Program-made: the position numbers and the translations under genes
The notes under the pieces: model-generated
Seen by the model: only the letters and a program-made list of their open reading frames with translations
Database searches by the model: none
Told to the model about the DNA's origin: nothing
Shown here: positions 9,336 through 18,247 of the stretch, one piece after another
Position numbering within the stretch: position 1 is the first letter of the stretch
How the letters are laid out: every line of letters begins with the position of its first letter
Source: Virgibacillus_F necropolis_A
Lineage (GTDB): Bacteria > Bacillota > Bacilli > Bacillales > Amphibacillaceae
NCBI RefSeq assembly: GCF_044793635.1
Contig: NZ_CP084992.1
Location: 2,480,001-2,544,000 of the forward strand
Direction of reading: 5' to 3'
DNA length: 64,000 nucleotides

Positions 9336-9507
9336 TATGTATGTCCCCCAGTTAATTGATAAAACTTTACCTATATATCGACATTTTTCATCTAAGTATT
9401 AAGTACTATTTTAAAAAATCTAACATTTGAATTGATCCTTGCATATGTTGTAGAATATCAAATTGTGTGTGGAAGTGACACAAATCAATTATAGCTAGGT
9501 GATTTAC

Positions 9508-10020
9508 ATGATAGGTACAGCTTTTTTAGAGGAAAATAAAAGTAAAGACGATATAAAAGAGGAGTTGGACACACTAGAAATTCAACTTTTCCGTATGCAA
9601 AATAATATTAAAGAAATAGCCAAAAAGTGGGAGATCATAAGTATTGATCAAACCAATGATAATAACTGGGTGGTTATTTATGCTGATAAGGGAACAGAGG
9701 CATGTCAAATTATGCTCCATGACTGTGACGCAGCATTTCGTGGTGATTGGAATGCCGCAATTCAGGCTGAATATAAAAACGAAAATACCATTCATATTGC
9801 GGATATAAAAGGGCAACAGAACAAGGGTTACGGTTCTATTTTAATGAATTATTTAAAAGAATTGGCCCATAACGAAAACGTGCAGTATATTACCGGAGAT
9901 ATAGTTGAGCGTGACTTTGATCATGTGAACCGGTTAATGCATTTTTATAGAAAACACAATTTCGATGTAAAAATTGATCATACCGAACAATACGGCGAGA
10001 TCATCTGTAATGAAAGATAA
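9508..10020 (+). CDS. GNAT-like acetyltransferase with N-terminal helical segment
   Basis: The product is about 170 residues. ATG at 9508 is chosen because AGGTG lies 6 bases upstream; an in-frame GTG at 9499 overlaps that site. Residues about 10-45 form a charged helix (KDDIKEELDTLEIQLFRMQN). The C-terminal half has a GNAT acetyl-CoA loop, IKGQQNKGYGSILMNYL (QxxGxG form), and RLMHFYRKHNFDV typical of the last GNAT motif. The middle resembles no family I can name. The substrate is unknown. Confidence 0.7.
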   Translation: MIGTAFLEENKSKDDIKEELDTLEIQLFRMQNNIKEIAKKWEIISIDQTNDNNWVVIYADKGTEACQIMLHDCDAAFRGDWNAAIQAEYKNENTIHIADIKGQQNKGYGSILMNYLKELAHNENVQYITGDIVERDFDHVNRLMHFYRKHNFDVKIDHTEQYGEIICNER

Positions 10021-10022
10021 AA

Positions 10023-10060
10023 CGAACGGCCTTCTATTATGGAGACCGTTCGATTTTTTT
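10023..10060 (+). terminator. Intrinsic terminator after the GNAT-like gene
   Basis: CGAACGG and CCGTTCG form the stem (10023-10052), followed by ATTTTTTT. It sits directly after the GNAT-like gene's stop and abuts the convergent amidase gene. Confidence 0.85.
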
Positions 10061-11501
10061 ATTCTAATATAGGTGATTTTCGGTGGTTGGTTGCCTGTTC
10101 ATAGGCATATGCTATTTCAATTAACTTTCCTTCAGAAAATGCCTGACCTGTAAAGGTAGCTCCGACTGGTTTTCCAGCGTTTGTGTAACCTGCTGGAACT
10201 GTAATGGAAGGATATCCTGCTCTAGCAGCAATACTGGAACCATCGTTGTTCGGAAAAAAGATTGTATCTAATCTGTGTTCATTTATTACTTCCTGTATCT
10301 TTTCTTGTGAAATCCTCAAGTCGGTTAGTCGGTCTGTGATATATTCCTCTTCCGTTAAAGTACCACTTTTCGTTTCAGATCTGGTTAATCTAGTTTGACC
10401 ATAGTTTAATGCCTTATCTGCATGTGACTGATTAAAATTAATGACTTCAAGTAATGAGTGAACAGGCGAATGAGCTGGGAGTTTTCCTAAATAAGCGTTC
10501 ACGCCATTTTTAAATTCATGAAAGAGAACACTTGAATCTGGAAGATTATCTGGTAAATCTATTGGATCAACAATAGTGGCACCCAGTTTCTTCATATCTT
10601 CTAGTGCCTGATTTACAAGCTGTAATTCCGAAGCATCAAGTTTACTAAGGTAGTTTCGCGGTATGCCGATTCTAGTATTTGTTAACCCACTTTTGATTAA
10701 GAAAGGCGTATAGTCGGTGATTCTGTCATGGTTCATTGCGGTAGCGGAGTCCACATCATCCTCACCAGTAAGTGCACCAAGTAGAATGGCGGCATCTTCG
10801 ACTGTACGAGTCATCGGACCGGCAGTGTCTTGACTATGTGCGATTGGAATAATCCCAGTTCGGCTTACTAGTCCTACTGTTGGTTTAATGCCAACAAGTG
10901 AATTGCTGCTGGATGGACTTAAAATGGATCCATCGGTTTCGGTTCCGATAGCAGCAGCTGCTAAGTTAGCGGCAACCCCAGCGCCAGAACCTGCGCTAGA
11001 GCCCCCAACGTCAAATTTGCCAGGACCATAAGGATTCAAAACTTGGCCACCACGTGAGCTGTATCCATTTGTCATTCCTTCCGTCATAAAATTAGCCCAT
11101 TCGGTTAAGTTAGTTTTTCCTAGAATGATAGCACCAGCAACGCGAAGTTTCTTGGTGACAAACGCATCTTCGCTTGCGTAATGATTTGCCAGAGCGACTG
11201 ACCCTGCACTAGTATGCATTTTATCTCCCGAATCAATATTGTCTTTAATTAAAATCGGAATGCCGTGAAGAGGCCCACGCTTACCAGATTTTGCACGTTC
11301 TATATCGAGCCCTTCTGCAATATGCAAAGCATCCGGGTTAATCTCGATTATGGCATTTATTTTTGGACCACTAGAATTATGTTTAGCAATTTGTTCAAGG
11401 TACATTTTTGTTAGTTCAAGTGCAGTTAATTCACCAGAATCCATTGCTTGTTGAATGGTGTTTATTGTAGTTTCATTTAGATTGAATGATTGTGTAGACA
11501 T
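10059..11501 (-). CDS. Amidase (amidase signature family)
   Basis: The 480-residue protein belongs to the amidase signature family. The catalytic Lys lies in ILIKDNID (about residue 86). The Gly/Ser-rich signature GGSSAGSGAGVAANLAAA and the following ETDGSI carry the cis-Ser and nucleophilic Ser of the Ser-cisSer-Lys triad. It lacks GatA-specific context, and no gatC/gatB neighbours exist, so it is probably a free-standing amide hydrolase rather than the tRNA amidotransferase subunit. The ATG follows CAGGAGGTC. It converges on the preceding GNAT gene. Confidence 0.9.
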   Translation of the reverse strand: MSTQSFNLNETTINTIQQAMDSGELTALELTKMYLEQIAKHNSSGPKINAIIEINPDALHIAEGLDIERAKSGKRGPLHGIPILIKDNIDSGDKMHTSAGSVALANHYASEDAFVTKKLRVAGAIILGKTNLTEWANFMTEGMTNGYSSRGGQVLNPYGPGKFDVGGSSAGSGAGVAANLAAAAIGTETDGSILSPSSSNSLVGIKPTVGLVSRTGIIPIAHSQDTAGPMTRTVEDAAILLGALTGEDDVDSATAMNHDRITDYTPFLIKSGLTNTRIGIPRNYLSKLDASELQLVNQALEDMKKLGATIVDPIDLPDNLPDSSVLFHEFKNGVNAYLGKLPAHSPVHSLLEVINFNQSHADKALNYGQTRLTRSETKSGTLTEEEYITDRLTDLRISQEKIQEVINEHRLDTIFFPNNDGSSIAARAGYPSITVPAGYTNAGKPVGATFTGQAFSEGKLIEIAYAYEQATNHRKSPILE

Positions 11502-11655
11502 GTGGTGACCTCCTGAAAAAGTATGTAATAGGTATATATTCTATTAATAGTAGGCGAATTCCTTTAAAAATATAAAACTATGGGTGGGAGTTATATATAT
11601 TCCGTTAGAAATTACAATTATATTTGCAATTGGGGAAAAAATCTTTAAATTCCGC

Positions 11656-11683
11656 TTGACTTATAATGACAATACTGTATAAT
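11656..11683 (+). promoter_or_regulatory. Sigma-A promoter of the arg operon
   Basis: TTGACT (11656-11661) and TATAAT (11678-11683) are separated by 16 bases, just upstream of the first T-box leader. The 154 bases between the amidase start and this promoter hold nothing else I can support. Confidence 0.8.
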
Positions 11684-11689
11684 CCTAAA

Positions 11690-11960
11690 TTAATAACAAA
11701 AATCAATGAACAAAGAAAAGTAGTTGCATAGACTTGTTTTCAGCGAATCGGGGTGGTGGGAGCCGATACAAATATGTAATGAACCGCACTTTGGAGATGT
11801 CTTCCCGAACAGGCGCAGGAGCCTTCAGTAGGGTAGGCCGGGTGATCCTCGTTAACAGACACTTAAGCCGATTCCGCATTGCGGAATAATCAGAGTGGTA
11901 CCGCGGGTATAATATATATACGCCCGTCTCTTCTATCTATAAGAGACGGGCGTTTTTTGT
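11690..11960 (+). promoter_or_regulatory. T-box leader 1 (arginine type)
   Basis: This is a complete T-box riboswitch. The stem I distal part has GGTGGTGGGAGCC, and the candidate specifier CGC (11785-11787) sits in GAAC-CGC-A. The T-box sequence AGAGTGGTACCGCGG (11892-11906) can pair with the uncharged tRNA acceptor end. The terminator stem CGCCCGTCTCTT / AAGAGACGGGCG (11921-11952) is followed by TTTTTT. Uncharged tRNA-Arg should favour the antiterminator and switch on argFGH. The specifier choice is an inference, supported by the downstream genes. Confidence 0.9.
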
Positions 11961-12061
11961 GCTTTTAGAGGTATATCTGCTATTGGTATTAAGTATAATT
12001 ATTCTAAGACTTTCGCTATAGGATATAGGCGATAAGCCAAGACTTTGGATAAAGAAGCCTA

Positions 12062-12333
12062 ATTTGTCTTTTAATAAATAACATAATTTGATGAAAAAGA
12101 GAGTAGTTACATGGATTTGCGATCAGCGAACCGGGATGGTGGAAGCCGGTGCAGATATGTAATGAACCGCACTTTTGAGATGTCTACCTGAACAGGCGTA
12201 AGGCTTAATAGGGAGGATCGGGTTGCTTCCGTTAACGAGCACAAAGCTGATTCCGCATTGCGGGATAACCAGAGTGGTACCGCGGGTGATTTTAACGCTC
12301 GTCTCTTTTACTAAAGAGACGGGTGTTTTTTTA
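12062..12333 (+). promoter_or_regulatory. T-box leader 2 (arginine type)
   Basis: A second full T-box element lies in tandem. Stem I has GGATGGTGGAAGCC, the candidate specifier is CGC at 12168-12170 in the same GAAC-CGC-A context, the T-box motif AGAGTGGTACCGCGGG spans 12271-12286, and a GTCTCTTT / AAAGAGAC terminator ends in a T-run at 12326-12332. No separate strong promoter is visible in the roughly 100 bases between the leaders, so both probably act in series on one transcript. Confidence 0.9.
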
Positions 12334-12368
12334 ATACCATTTTAACACCATAAAAGGGAGTGTGAAGG

Positions 12369-13346
12369 ATGTCAAAAGTATACCAGGCAAACCTGATTAA
12401 GCAAGTGCCATTTGAATTTAAAGGAAAAGATTTTATCAAATTAGTTGAATTTGAGCCATATGAAATTCACTTTCTCTTAGAACAAGCCTTGGAAATGAAA
12501 AAACTTCAGAAAAAGGGTATCCCTCACCCGTATCTGAGCGGGAAAATTTTGGGGATGATATTTGAAAAGTCATCAACACGAACAAGAGTCTCCTTTGAGG
12601 TTGGCATGATGCAACTCGGTGGGCAAGCCATCTTTTTAAGCTCCAAGGATATTCAACTCGGACGTGGCGAAACAATTGATGATACAGCCAAGGTTTTATC
12701 ACGCTATGTCGATGGTCTGATGGTTAGAACGTTCGCTCATGAATCGATAGAACAATTTGCGTTGCACTCCGATGTGCCGGTTATCAACGGTCTGACTGAT
12801 TTGCATCATCCAACACAAGTGTTAGCTGATCTATTAACGATATATGAGCAAAAAGGGAAGCTGGCAGGACTCAAGATGTGCTATATCGGTGACGGCAACA
12901 ATAATATGTGTCATTCATTTCTAGAGGGCGCAGCGAGTGTCGGCATGCATCTGTCAATCGCCAGTCCAAATGGTTATGAACCCAACCTTGAAATTTTTGA
13001 AAACGCCAAAAGAATTGGGCAATCGTCGGGCAGCCAGATCCAGTATACAACTTCCCCTCAAGAAGCAGTTGAAGGAGCGGACATTATTGTTACTGATGTG
13101 TGGAGTAGTATGGGGCAGGAGGAAGAACAGCAGGAGCGCAAGGAGGCTTTTGCTCCTTATCAAGTGAACCAGACACTCTGTTCCCGTGCCAAGGAGGACT
13201 TTATCTTTCTCCATTGCTTACCGGTACACCGCGGGGAAGAAGTTACATCGGAAATCATTGATGGACCGCATTCAGTTGTTTTTGATGAAGCCGAGAATCG
13301 TTTACATGCACAAAAAGCAATCTTAAAAAACTTAATGGAAAGTTAA
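12369..13346 (+). CDS. argF: Ornithine carbamoyltransferase
   Basis: The 325-residue enzyme makes citrulline from ornithine and carbamoyl phosphate. The carbamoyl-phosphate site is SSTRTRVSFE (about residues 62-71), with HHPTQVLADL near 139. The ornithine/catalytic loop is FLHCLPVHRGEEV near 282, with the catalytic Cys in HCLP. It is the first gene of argF-argG-argH, directly behind two T-boxes. The argCJBD genes of the classic Bacillus operon are not in the window. The start follows AAGGGAGTGTGAAGG. Confidence 0.96.
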   Translation: MSKVYQANLIKQVPFEFKGKDFIKLVEFEPYEIHFLLEQALEMKKLQKKGIPHPYLSGKILGMIFEKSSTRTRVSFEVGMMQLGGQAIFLSSKDIQLGRGETIDDTAKVLSRYVDGLMVRTFAHESIEQFALHSDVPVINGLTDLHHPTQVLADLLTIYEQKGKLAGLKMCYIGDGNNNMCHSFLEGAASVGMHLSIASPNGYEPNLEIFENAKRIGQSSGSQIQYTTSPQEAVEGADIIVTDVWSSMGQEEEQQERKEAFAPYQVNQTLCSRAKEDFIFLHCLPVHRGEEVTSEIIDGPHSVVFDEAENRLHAQKAILKNLMES

Positions 13347-13394
13347 TTTTTAGATAAAAGGGATTTCAATAACATAAAAAAGGAGAGATTCATA

Positions 13395-14654
13395 ATGGAA
13401 AAAGAAAAAGTAGTTTTAGCATATTCAGGTGGTTTGGACACGTCAGTTTCGGTAAAGTGGCTCCAAGAAAAGTATGGGTATGAAGTAATTGCCTTAGGGT
13501 TAAATGTTGGGGAAGGGAAAGATCTTGAAGAGATTAAACAAAAGGCTATAAATGTAGGTGCGATTAAATCAATCGCCATTGATGCCAAAGAATTGCTGGC
13601 AGAGAATTATCTCTTGCCGGCGCTCAAATCAAATGCGTTGTATGAGGGTAAATACCCACTTTCTTCGGCGTTATCAAGGCCGTTAATTTCCAAGTTGTTA
13701 GTGGAAGTGGCAGAACAAGAAGGAGCTGTCGCCGTAGCCCATGGATGTACCGGAAAAGGTAATGACCAAGTACGGTTTGAGGTGTCAATTCAAGCGCTTA
13801 ACCCCAAATTAAAAGTGATCGCGCCAGTTCGTGAATGGGGCATGACAAGAGATGAGGAACTCAGCTATGCAAAAGAGAAAGGTATACCAGTTCCTGTGAA
13901 TCTCGACAACCCCTTCTCCATTGATGCAAATATTTGGGGGCGTGCCTGTGAAGCTGGTGTATTGGAAGATCCATGGGCGGAAGCGCCAGAAGCGGCTTAT
14001 GAATGGACGAATCCGATTCAAATGACACCAGATGAACCGGAATATATGGAGATTGCGTTTAAAGAGGGAGTACCAATTTCATTAAACGGTGAAGAGATGC
14101 CTTTGGTCGCTTTAATTGAAACACTTAATGAAAAAGGTGGTATCCATGGCGTTGGTCGGATCGATCATATTGAAAACCGGTTAGTTGGTATTAAATCACG
14201 TGAAGTGTATGAAAACCCCGCTGCAATGATTCTAATAAATGCTCACAAAGAATTAGAGTTTCTAACATTAACAAGGGAAGTTTCACAATTTAAATCTACA
14301 GTAGATCAACAAATGGCTAAAGTTATATATGAAGGGCTATGGTATTCGCCAATCAGACTTGCTTTGGACGCGTTTATTAACGAAACGCAAAAAGTGGTTT
14401 CCGGAAAAGTTAAGGTTAAGCTTCATAAGGGGTCACATACTGTTGTTGGTCGTGAGTCAATAAATAGTCTCTATAACGAGCAGTTGGCCACCTATGCAAA
14501 GGGAGATGCTTTCGATCACAATGCAGCAGTTGGATTCATAAAACTATGGGGGCTTTCAACAAAAGTCTATTCAGAAGTCCATAATCATGACAAAGGACAG
14601 GAGGATAATGATGAGCAAACTTTGGAGCGGGCGATTTACCAAGGAAACAAATAA
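13395..14654 (+). CDS. argG: Argininosuccinate synthase
   Basis: The 419-residue enzyme condenses citrulline and aspartate using ATP. The N-terminal PP-loop is LAYSGGLDTSVSVKWL. The conserved segments AHGCTGKGNDQVRFE and SREVYENPAA are present. It lies 48 bases after argF with AAGGAGAG upstream. The C-terminal tail (after KVYSEVHNHDKG) runs 44 bases into argH in another frame and is longer than typical ArgG (about 400-405 residues), so the original stop was probably lost. Confidence 0.96.
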   Translation: MEKEKVVLAYSGGLDTSVSVKWLQEKYGYEVIALGLNVGEGKDLEEIKQKAINVGAIKSIAIDAKELLAENYLLPALKSNALYEGKYPLSSALSRPLISKLLVEVAEQEGAVAVAHGCTGKGNDQVRFEVSIQALNPKLKVIAPVREWGMTRDEELSYAKEKGIPVPVNLDNPFSIDANIWGRACEAGVLEDPWAEAPEAAYEWTNPIQMTPDEPEYMEIAFKEGVPISLNGEEMPLVALIETLNEKGGIHGVGRIDHIENRLVGIKSREVYENPAAMILINAHKELEFLTLTREVSQFKSTVDQQMAKVIYEGLWYSPIRLALDAFINETQKVVSGKVKVKLHKGSHTVVGRESINSLYNEQLATYAKGDAFDHNAAVGFIKLWGLSTKVYSEVHNHDKGQEDNDEQTLERAIYQGNK

Positions 14655-15999
14655 ACTAGTTGATCAATTCACCTCATCGATTTCGTTTGATCAAAAGTTA
14701 GCAAAAGAAGATATTCAAGGTAGCCTCGCCCATGTTCAAATGCTGGGTGAGTGCAAGGTTATCACGACTGAAGAAGCTAAAACCATTCAGGCAGGTCTGG
14801 AAACGATTCTTCAAAAGTTGGAAAAAGGCAATATTGAATTCTCGGTAGAACATGAAGATATTCACATGAATTTGGAGAAACTTTTAATTGATGAAATAGG
14901 CCCTATTGGTGGAAAACTTCATACTGGCCGTAGTCGTAATGACCAAGTTGCAACAGATATGCATCTATATTTACGTACTAAAATAGATGAACTGATTAAA
15001 TTACTTGAAAAGGTCCAACTGGCGATAATAGATCAGGCAAAGGATAATATTGAAACCATTTTACCTGGTTATACACATCTTCAAAGAGCGCAACCCGTTT
15101 CCTTTGCTCATCACTTGTTAGCTTATTTCTGGATGTTTGAAAGAGACAAAGAAAGACTCCAAGACAGCTTGAAGCGGGTCAATGTTCTTCCTTTGGGTGC
15201 TGGAGCGTTGGCTGGAACGACTTTTCCAATTGACCGCGACCGGGTTGCCGAACTTTTAGAATTTAATAGCGTTTATCCAAATAGCATGGATGCTGTAAGT
15301 GACAGGGACTTTATTCTTGAATTTCTGTCTAACGCATCCATTCTAATGGTACACCTTTCAAGGCTATCGGAAGAAATGGTCATTTGGAGTAGCCAGGAAT
15401 TTAATTTTATTGAAATTGATGATTCGTTTTCCACAGGATCAAGTATTATGCCGCAAAAGAAAAATCCTGACGTCCCTGAATTATTGAGAGGGAAAACTGG
15501 AAGGGTGTTTGGGGATCTAATCGGGCTGCTGACCGTATTAAAAGGATTGCCTTTAGCCTATAACAAGGATTTACAAGAAGACAAAGAAGGAATGTTTGAT
15601 ACAGTTGATACATTAGAAGGCTCCTTAACACTACTCGCACCAATGTTAGATACAATGAAGGTAAATGATAAAACGATGCGAAAGGCTGTCACACAGGATT
15701 ATTCAAACGCAACAGATATTGCCGATTATTTAGCAACAAAGGGGATGCCATTTCGACAAGCACATGATGTAGTTGGACGGACAGTTCTTTATGCAATTGA
15801 AAAAGGAAAATATTTATTGGATTTAAATTTGGACGAATATAAAACATTTAGTCCTTTATTTGAAGAAGATATATTCGAAGTCCTCAAGCCAGAACATGTT
15901 GTTGGAGCACGAAAAAGTAAAGGCGGGACCGCGCCGGATCAGATAGAACATCAGCTCAAATTGGCTGAAAGTAAGCTGGAATTACAATTCAATGCTTGA
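14611..15999 (+). CDS. argH: Argininosuccinate lyase
   Basis: The enzyme (about 462 residues) splits argininosuccinate to arginine and fumarate. MSKLWSGRF is the usual N-terminus. The fumarase/lyase signature GSSIMPQKKNPD carries the mobile catalytic serine, and TGRSRNDQVATDMHLYLR and GYTHLQRAQP are the other family regions. The ATG at 14611 is preferred over 14608 because AGGAGG (14599-14604) is 6 bases away. The start lies inside the 3' end of argG, which implies translational coupling. Confidence 0.96.
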   Translation: MSKLWSGRFTKETNKLVDQFTSSISFDQKLAKEDIQGSLAHVQMLGECKVITTEEAKTIQAGLETILQKLEKGNIEFSVEHEDIHMNLEKLLIDEIGPIGGKLHTGRSRNDQVATDMHLYLRTKIDELIKLLEKVQLAIIDQAKDNIETILPGYTHLQRAQPVSFAHHLLAYFWMFERDKERLQDSLKRVNVLPLGAGALAGTTFPIDRDRVAELLEFNSVYPNSMDAVSDRDFILEFLSNASILMVHLSRLSEEMVIWSSQEFNFIEIDDSFSTGSSIMPQKKNPDVPELLRGKTGRVFGDLIGLLTVLKGLPLAYNKDLQEDKEGMFDTVDTLEGSLTLLAPMLDTMKVNDKTMRKAVTQDYSNATDIADYLATKGMPFRQAHDVVGRTVLYAIEKGKYLLDLNLDEYKTFSPLFEEDIFEVLKPEHVVGARKSKGGTAPDQIEHQLKLAESKLELQFNA

Positions 16000-16024
16000 C
16001 TTTAACCTTTTTTTAGAATAAACT
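15996..16024 (+). promoter_or_regulatory. Probable promoter of the ABC-F leader transcript
   Basis: TTGACT (15996-16001) and TAAACT (16019-16024) are 17 bases apart, overlapping the argH stop codon. A strong ribosome site and small ORF follow 17-30 bases later. The -10 is only a 4/6 match. Confidence 0.5.
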
Positions 16025-16054
16025 AAAAACAATATATTGAAGGAGGTGGGAGAC

Positions 16055-16162
16055 ATGTTTCAAACTGGTAAAGGCATATCAAAATTCAGAGAATACATCT
16101 GGATGTGTTATGCGATTTTTTCTGCAATTTGTTTTCAACAGGATAAGTCTGTCCTTTTTTAA
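16055..16162 (+). CDS. Putative 35-residue leader peptide upstream of the ABC-F gene
   Basis: This small ORF starts at ATG 16055 behind a near-perfect AAGGAGGTGGGAGAC ribosome site. The peptide has a basic start (MFQTGKGISKFREYIW), a hydrophobic middle (MCYAIFSAICF) and a short QQDKSVLF tail. Its last codons form a hairpin, AGGATA / TGTCCT (16140-16155), that runs straight into TTTTTT. A second terminator lies at 16221-16256. The arrangement resembles ribosome-controlled attenuators of ABC-F antibiotic-resistance genes. I know no homologue of the peptide itself. Confidence 0.5.
   Translation: MFQTGKGISKFREYIWMCYAIFSAICFQQDKSVLF
16140..16160 (+). terminator. Attenuator hairpin T1 in the ABC-F leader
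   Basis: AGGATA and TGTCCT pair (one G-T) around the loop AGTC and are followed by TTTTTT. It overlaps the end of the leader ORF, so a ribosome translating to the stop codon would disrupt it. Confidence 0.5.
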
Positions 16163-16220
16163 AACAAATGAATGAAAAATACCAGTTAGAGACATCTACC
16201 CACAAACGACTTTTTACGTG

Positions 16221-16256
16221 AGACGACAGGGAGTAGTATATCTTTGTCGTCTTTTT
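16221..16256 (+). terminator. Intrinsic terminator T2 in the ABC-F leader
   Basis: AGACGACA (16221-16228) and TGTCGTCT (16245-16252) form an 8-bp stem followed by TTTT. It lies 58 bases after the leader ORF and 276 bases before the ABC-F gene. It may be an attenuator or simply end the leader RNA. Confidence 0.65.
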
Positions 16257-16291
16257 GTATTGGAAATTTGGATGCTGAAGTGCAAAAACAG

Positions 16292-16500
16292 CCACGTCCA
16301 GCTCCAGCGCCCATTGCCTAGTGCCCTTCCGACACCTCCTTGCGATAAGTCAACATCGGTTCGCTTCCGGGAAGGCCGACTAAAAACGGGCTTGCCGCCC
16401 AACGTCGGCATACCCCTTTTGCAGGGGCATGTTTCCTTTATCTCATACGGGGTCGTCCAGTTCATACGGCAATAAACGGGCGCTTACGCTTTTGGTTTTT
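16292..16500. repeat. Long palindromic repeat (type A-like) between leader and ABC-F gene
   Basis: This non-coding block begins CCACGTCCAGCTCCAGCGCCC and ends GGGCGCTTACGCTTTT, the same outer ends as the type A repeats at 2391 and 23943, so it can fold back on itself. The inside differs: it contains GCCGAC...GTCGGC and CCCCTTTTGCAGGGG inner hairpins, and shares AACGTCGGCATACCCCTT with the MITE copies at 29594 and 37253. It separates the leader and terminator region from the coding sequence by about 200 bases. Confidence 0.6.
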
Positions 16501-16531
16501 AGATGTTCTCTGCTATGCGGAGGAAGAGAAA

Positions 16532-18172
16532 ATGATTATTTGTAGTTTAAAAAATGTCACACAAACATATGGTGCTAACACTATTTTCAGTAATATGACA
16601 TGTGAAATAAAAGAAAATGAACGAATCGGACTTATTGGTAGAAATGGAGAAGGTAAAACCACATTATTACATTTACTAGCACGGAAAACAGATCCCGCAG
16701 AGGGGACTATTAGTTGGAAGAAAAATTTAACCGTTGGACTTTTGCAACAATCCCCGGATGTATTAGATGAAAAGAAAATGGAAGCATTACTGTATGATGT
16801 ATTTGATTCATTAACCTCTTTAAAGGGTAAAATGACCGAATTAGAAAACGCTATGGCAACTGAGGAGAATCCTGATAAACTTACCCGTTATATAGAGAAA
16901 TATGGTGTATTACAGGAAAAGTTCCAAGAAGAGGGTGGTTATGAAATTGATTCACAAATCAGGCGAATCATGAGTGGTCTACAAATCACGGATCTGGCTG
17001 AAAAGAATTGGGAGCAATTAAGCGGTGGCGAACGGACAAAGGTTGGATTGGCGCAGTTGCTATTAAAAGCTCCAGACTTGTTATTGTTGGATGAACCAAC
17101 AAACCATTTGGACTTGTTTGCAATTGAATGGTTAACTGATTTTATCAAGAATTATCCTGGAACAGTTATTATCGTGTCACATGACCGTTACTTTTTAGAT
17201 GAAACGGTTACATCCATTTTAGAGATGGATCAGGGTGAACTTATACGATACCATACAAATTACTCAAACTACGTGAAGGAACGTGAAGCACGCCTTTTGA
17301 TAGAGTTTCAGCAATACCAGGACCAACAAAAGAAAATGAAGAAAATGAGAGAAACGATTAAGCGATTAAAAGAATGGGCGAACCAAGCAAATCCACCTAA
17401 TGACGGATTACATCGTCGAGCGAAAAGCATGGAAAAAGCACTAGCGCGAATGGAAATGTTGAAGAAGCCAATTCTGGAACAAAAAAAGATCAACTTAGAT
17501 TTTCAGATGAATAAACGAAGCGGAAAAGATGTCGTCATTGTTGAAGATGTTTCAAAAAGATTTAATGAAAAACAATTGCTTACGAATGTAAATATGCACG
17601 TCAGATTTCAAGAACGAATTGCTATTATTGGTGAAAATGGTTGTGGGAAATCAACACTTTTAAAAATGATATTACGATCTGAAACATTCGATGAGGGAGA
17701 TATCCACCTTGGAAGTAATCTATCGGTGGGTTTCCTTTCACAAAACATGCTTGAAATAAATGGAGAACGGACGATTATTAATGAATTTCGTGATCAGGTT
17801 CATGTGACAGAAGGTGACGCGCGAGGGATATTGGCTAAATTCCTGTTCTATGGCAATACCGTTTTTCAAAAGGTAAACAGTTTAAGTGGCGGAGAACAAA
17901 TGCGGTTGCGTCTAGCGCAGCTTGTTCACCAGGATCACAATTTGTTAATTCTTGATGAGCCGACTAACCACTTAGATATCGAATCAAAAGAAGTTTTAGA
18001 GGATGCATTAGAACAATTTGACGGAACAATTATAGCAGTTTCGCATGATCGTTATTTTCTGGATCGGTTGTTTCCACTTACTTACTTGGTTGCCAACGAA
18101 GAGTTAACTAGGTTTGAGGGAAGCTTTACATTTGCGCGAAGGAAATGGACTGAACTAGGAGTTACCAATTAG
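16532..18172 (+). CDS. ABC-F family ATPase (probable ribosome-protection type)
   Basis: The 546-residue soluble protein has two ABC cassettes and no membrane segments. Cassette 1 has Walker A GRNGEGKTT (about 36-44), signature LSGGERTK and LLLLDEPTNHLD. Cassette 2 has GENGCGKST, LSGGEQMRLRLA and LILDEPTNHLD. Between them is a helical charged linker (about 245-325, KKMKKMRETIKRLKEW) that in ABC-F proteins reaches the tRNA site of the ribosome. The length is like VmlR/Msr-type factors rather than housekeeping YfmR/YdiF (about 630). Its own upstream leader ORF and terminators support an antibiotic- or ribosome-stress role. The drug class cannot be told. Confidence 0.85.
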   Translation: MIICSLKNVTQTYGANTIFSNMTCEIKENERIGLIGRNGEGKTTLLHLLARKTDPAEGTISWKKNLTVGLLQQSPDVLDEKKMEALLYDVFDSLTSLKGKMTELENAMATEENPDKLTRYIEKYGVLQEKFQEEGGYEIDSQIRRIMSGLQITDLAEKNWEQLSGGERTKVGLAQLLLKAPDLLLLDEPTNHLDLFAIEWLTDFIKNYPGTVIIVSHDRYFLDETVTSILEMDQGELIRYHTNYSNYVKEREARLLIEFQQYQDQQKKMKKMRETIKRLKEWANQANPPNDGLHRRAKSMEKALARMEMLKKPILEQKKINLDFQMNKRSGKDVVIVEDVSKRFNEKQLLTNVNMHVRFQERIAIIGENGCGKSTLLKMILRSETFDEGDIHLGSNLSVGFLSQNMLEINGERTIINEFRDQVHVTEGDARGILAKFLFYGNTVFQKVNSLSGGEQMRLRLAQLVHQDHNLLILDEPTNHLDIESKEVLEDALEQFDGTIIAVSHDRYFLDRLFPLTYLVANEELTRFEGSFTFARRKWTELGVTN

Positions 18173-18247
18173 TAATAGGCCAGATTATTTCCTGCCTTTC
18201 TTCATTATGATAAACTACAACAATAAAGCAAGAAAGGATGCGATTAA

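Noticed and set aside
10059..11501. GatA subunit of the Glu-tRNA amidotransferase
   Set aside because: The amidase signature is shared, but gatC and gatB are absent and the N-terminal region lacks the usual GatA pattern.
11502..11690. ArgR (ARG box) operator before argF
   Set aside because: I looked for TGAATAAWWATTCA-like dyads near the promoter and saw no convincing match; the T-boxes are the only control I can support.
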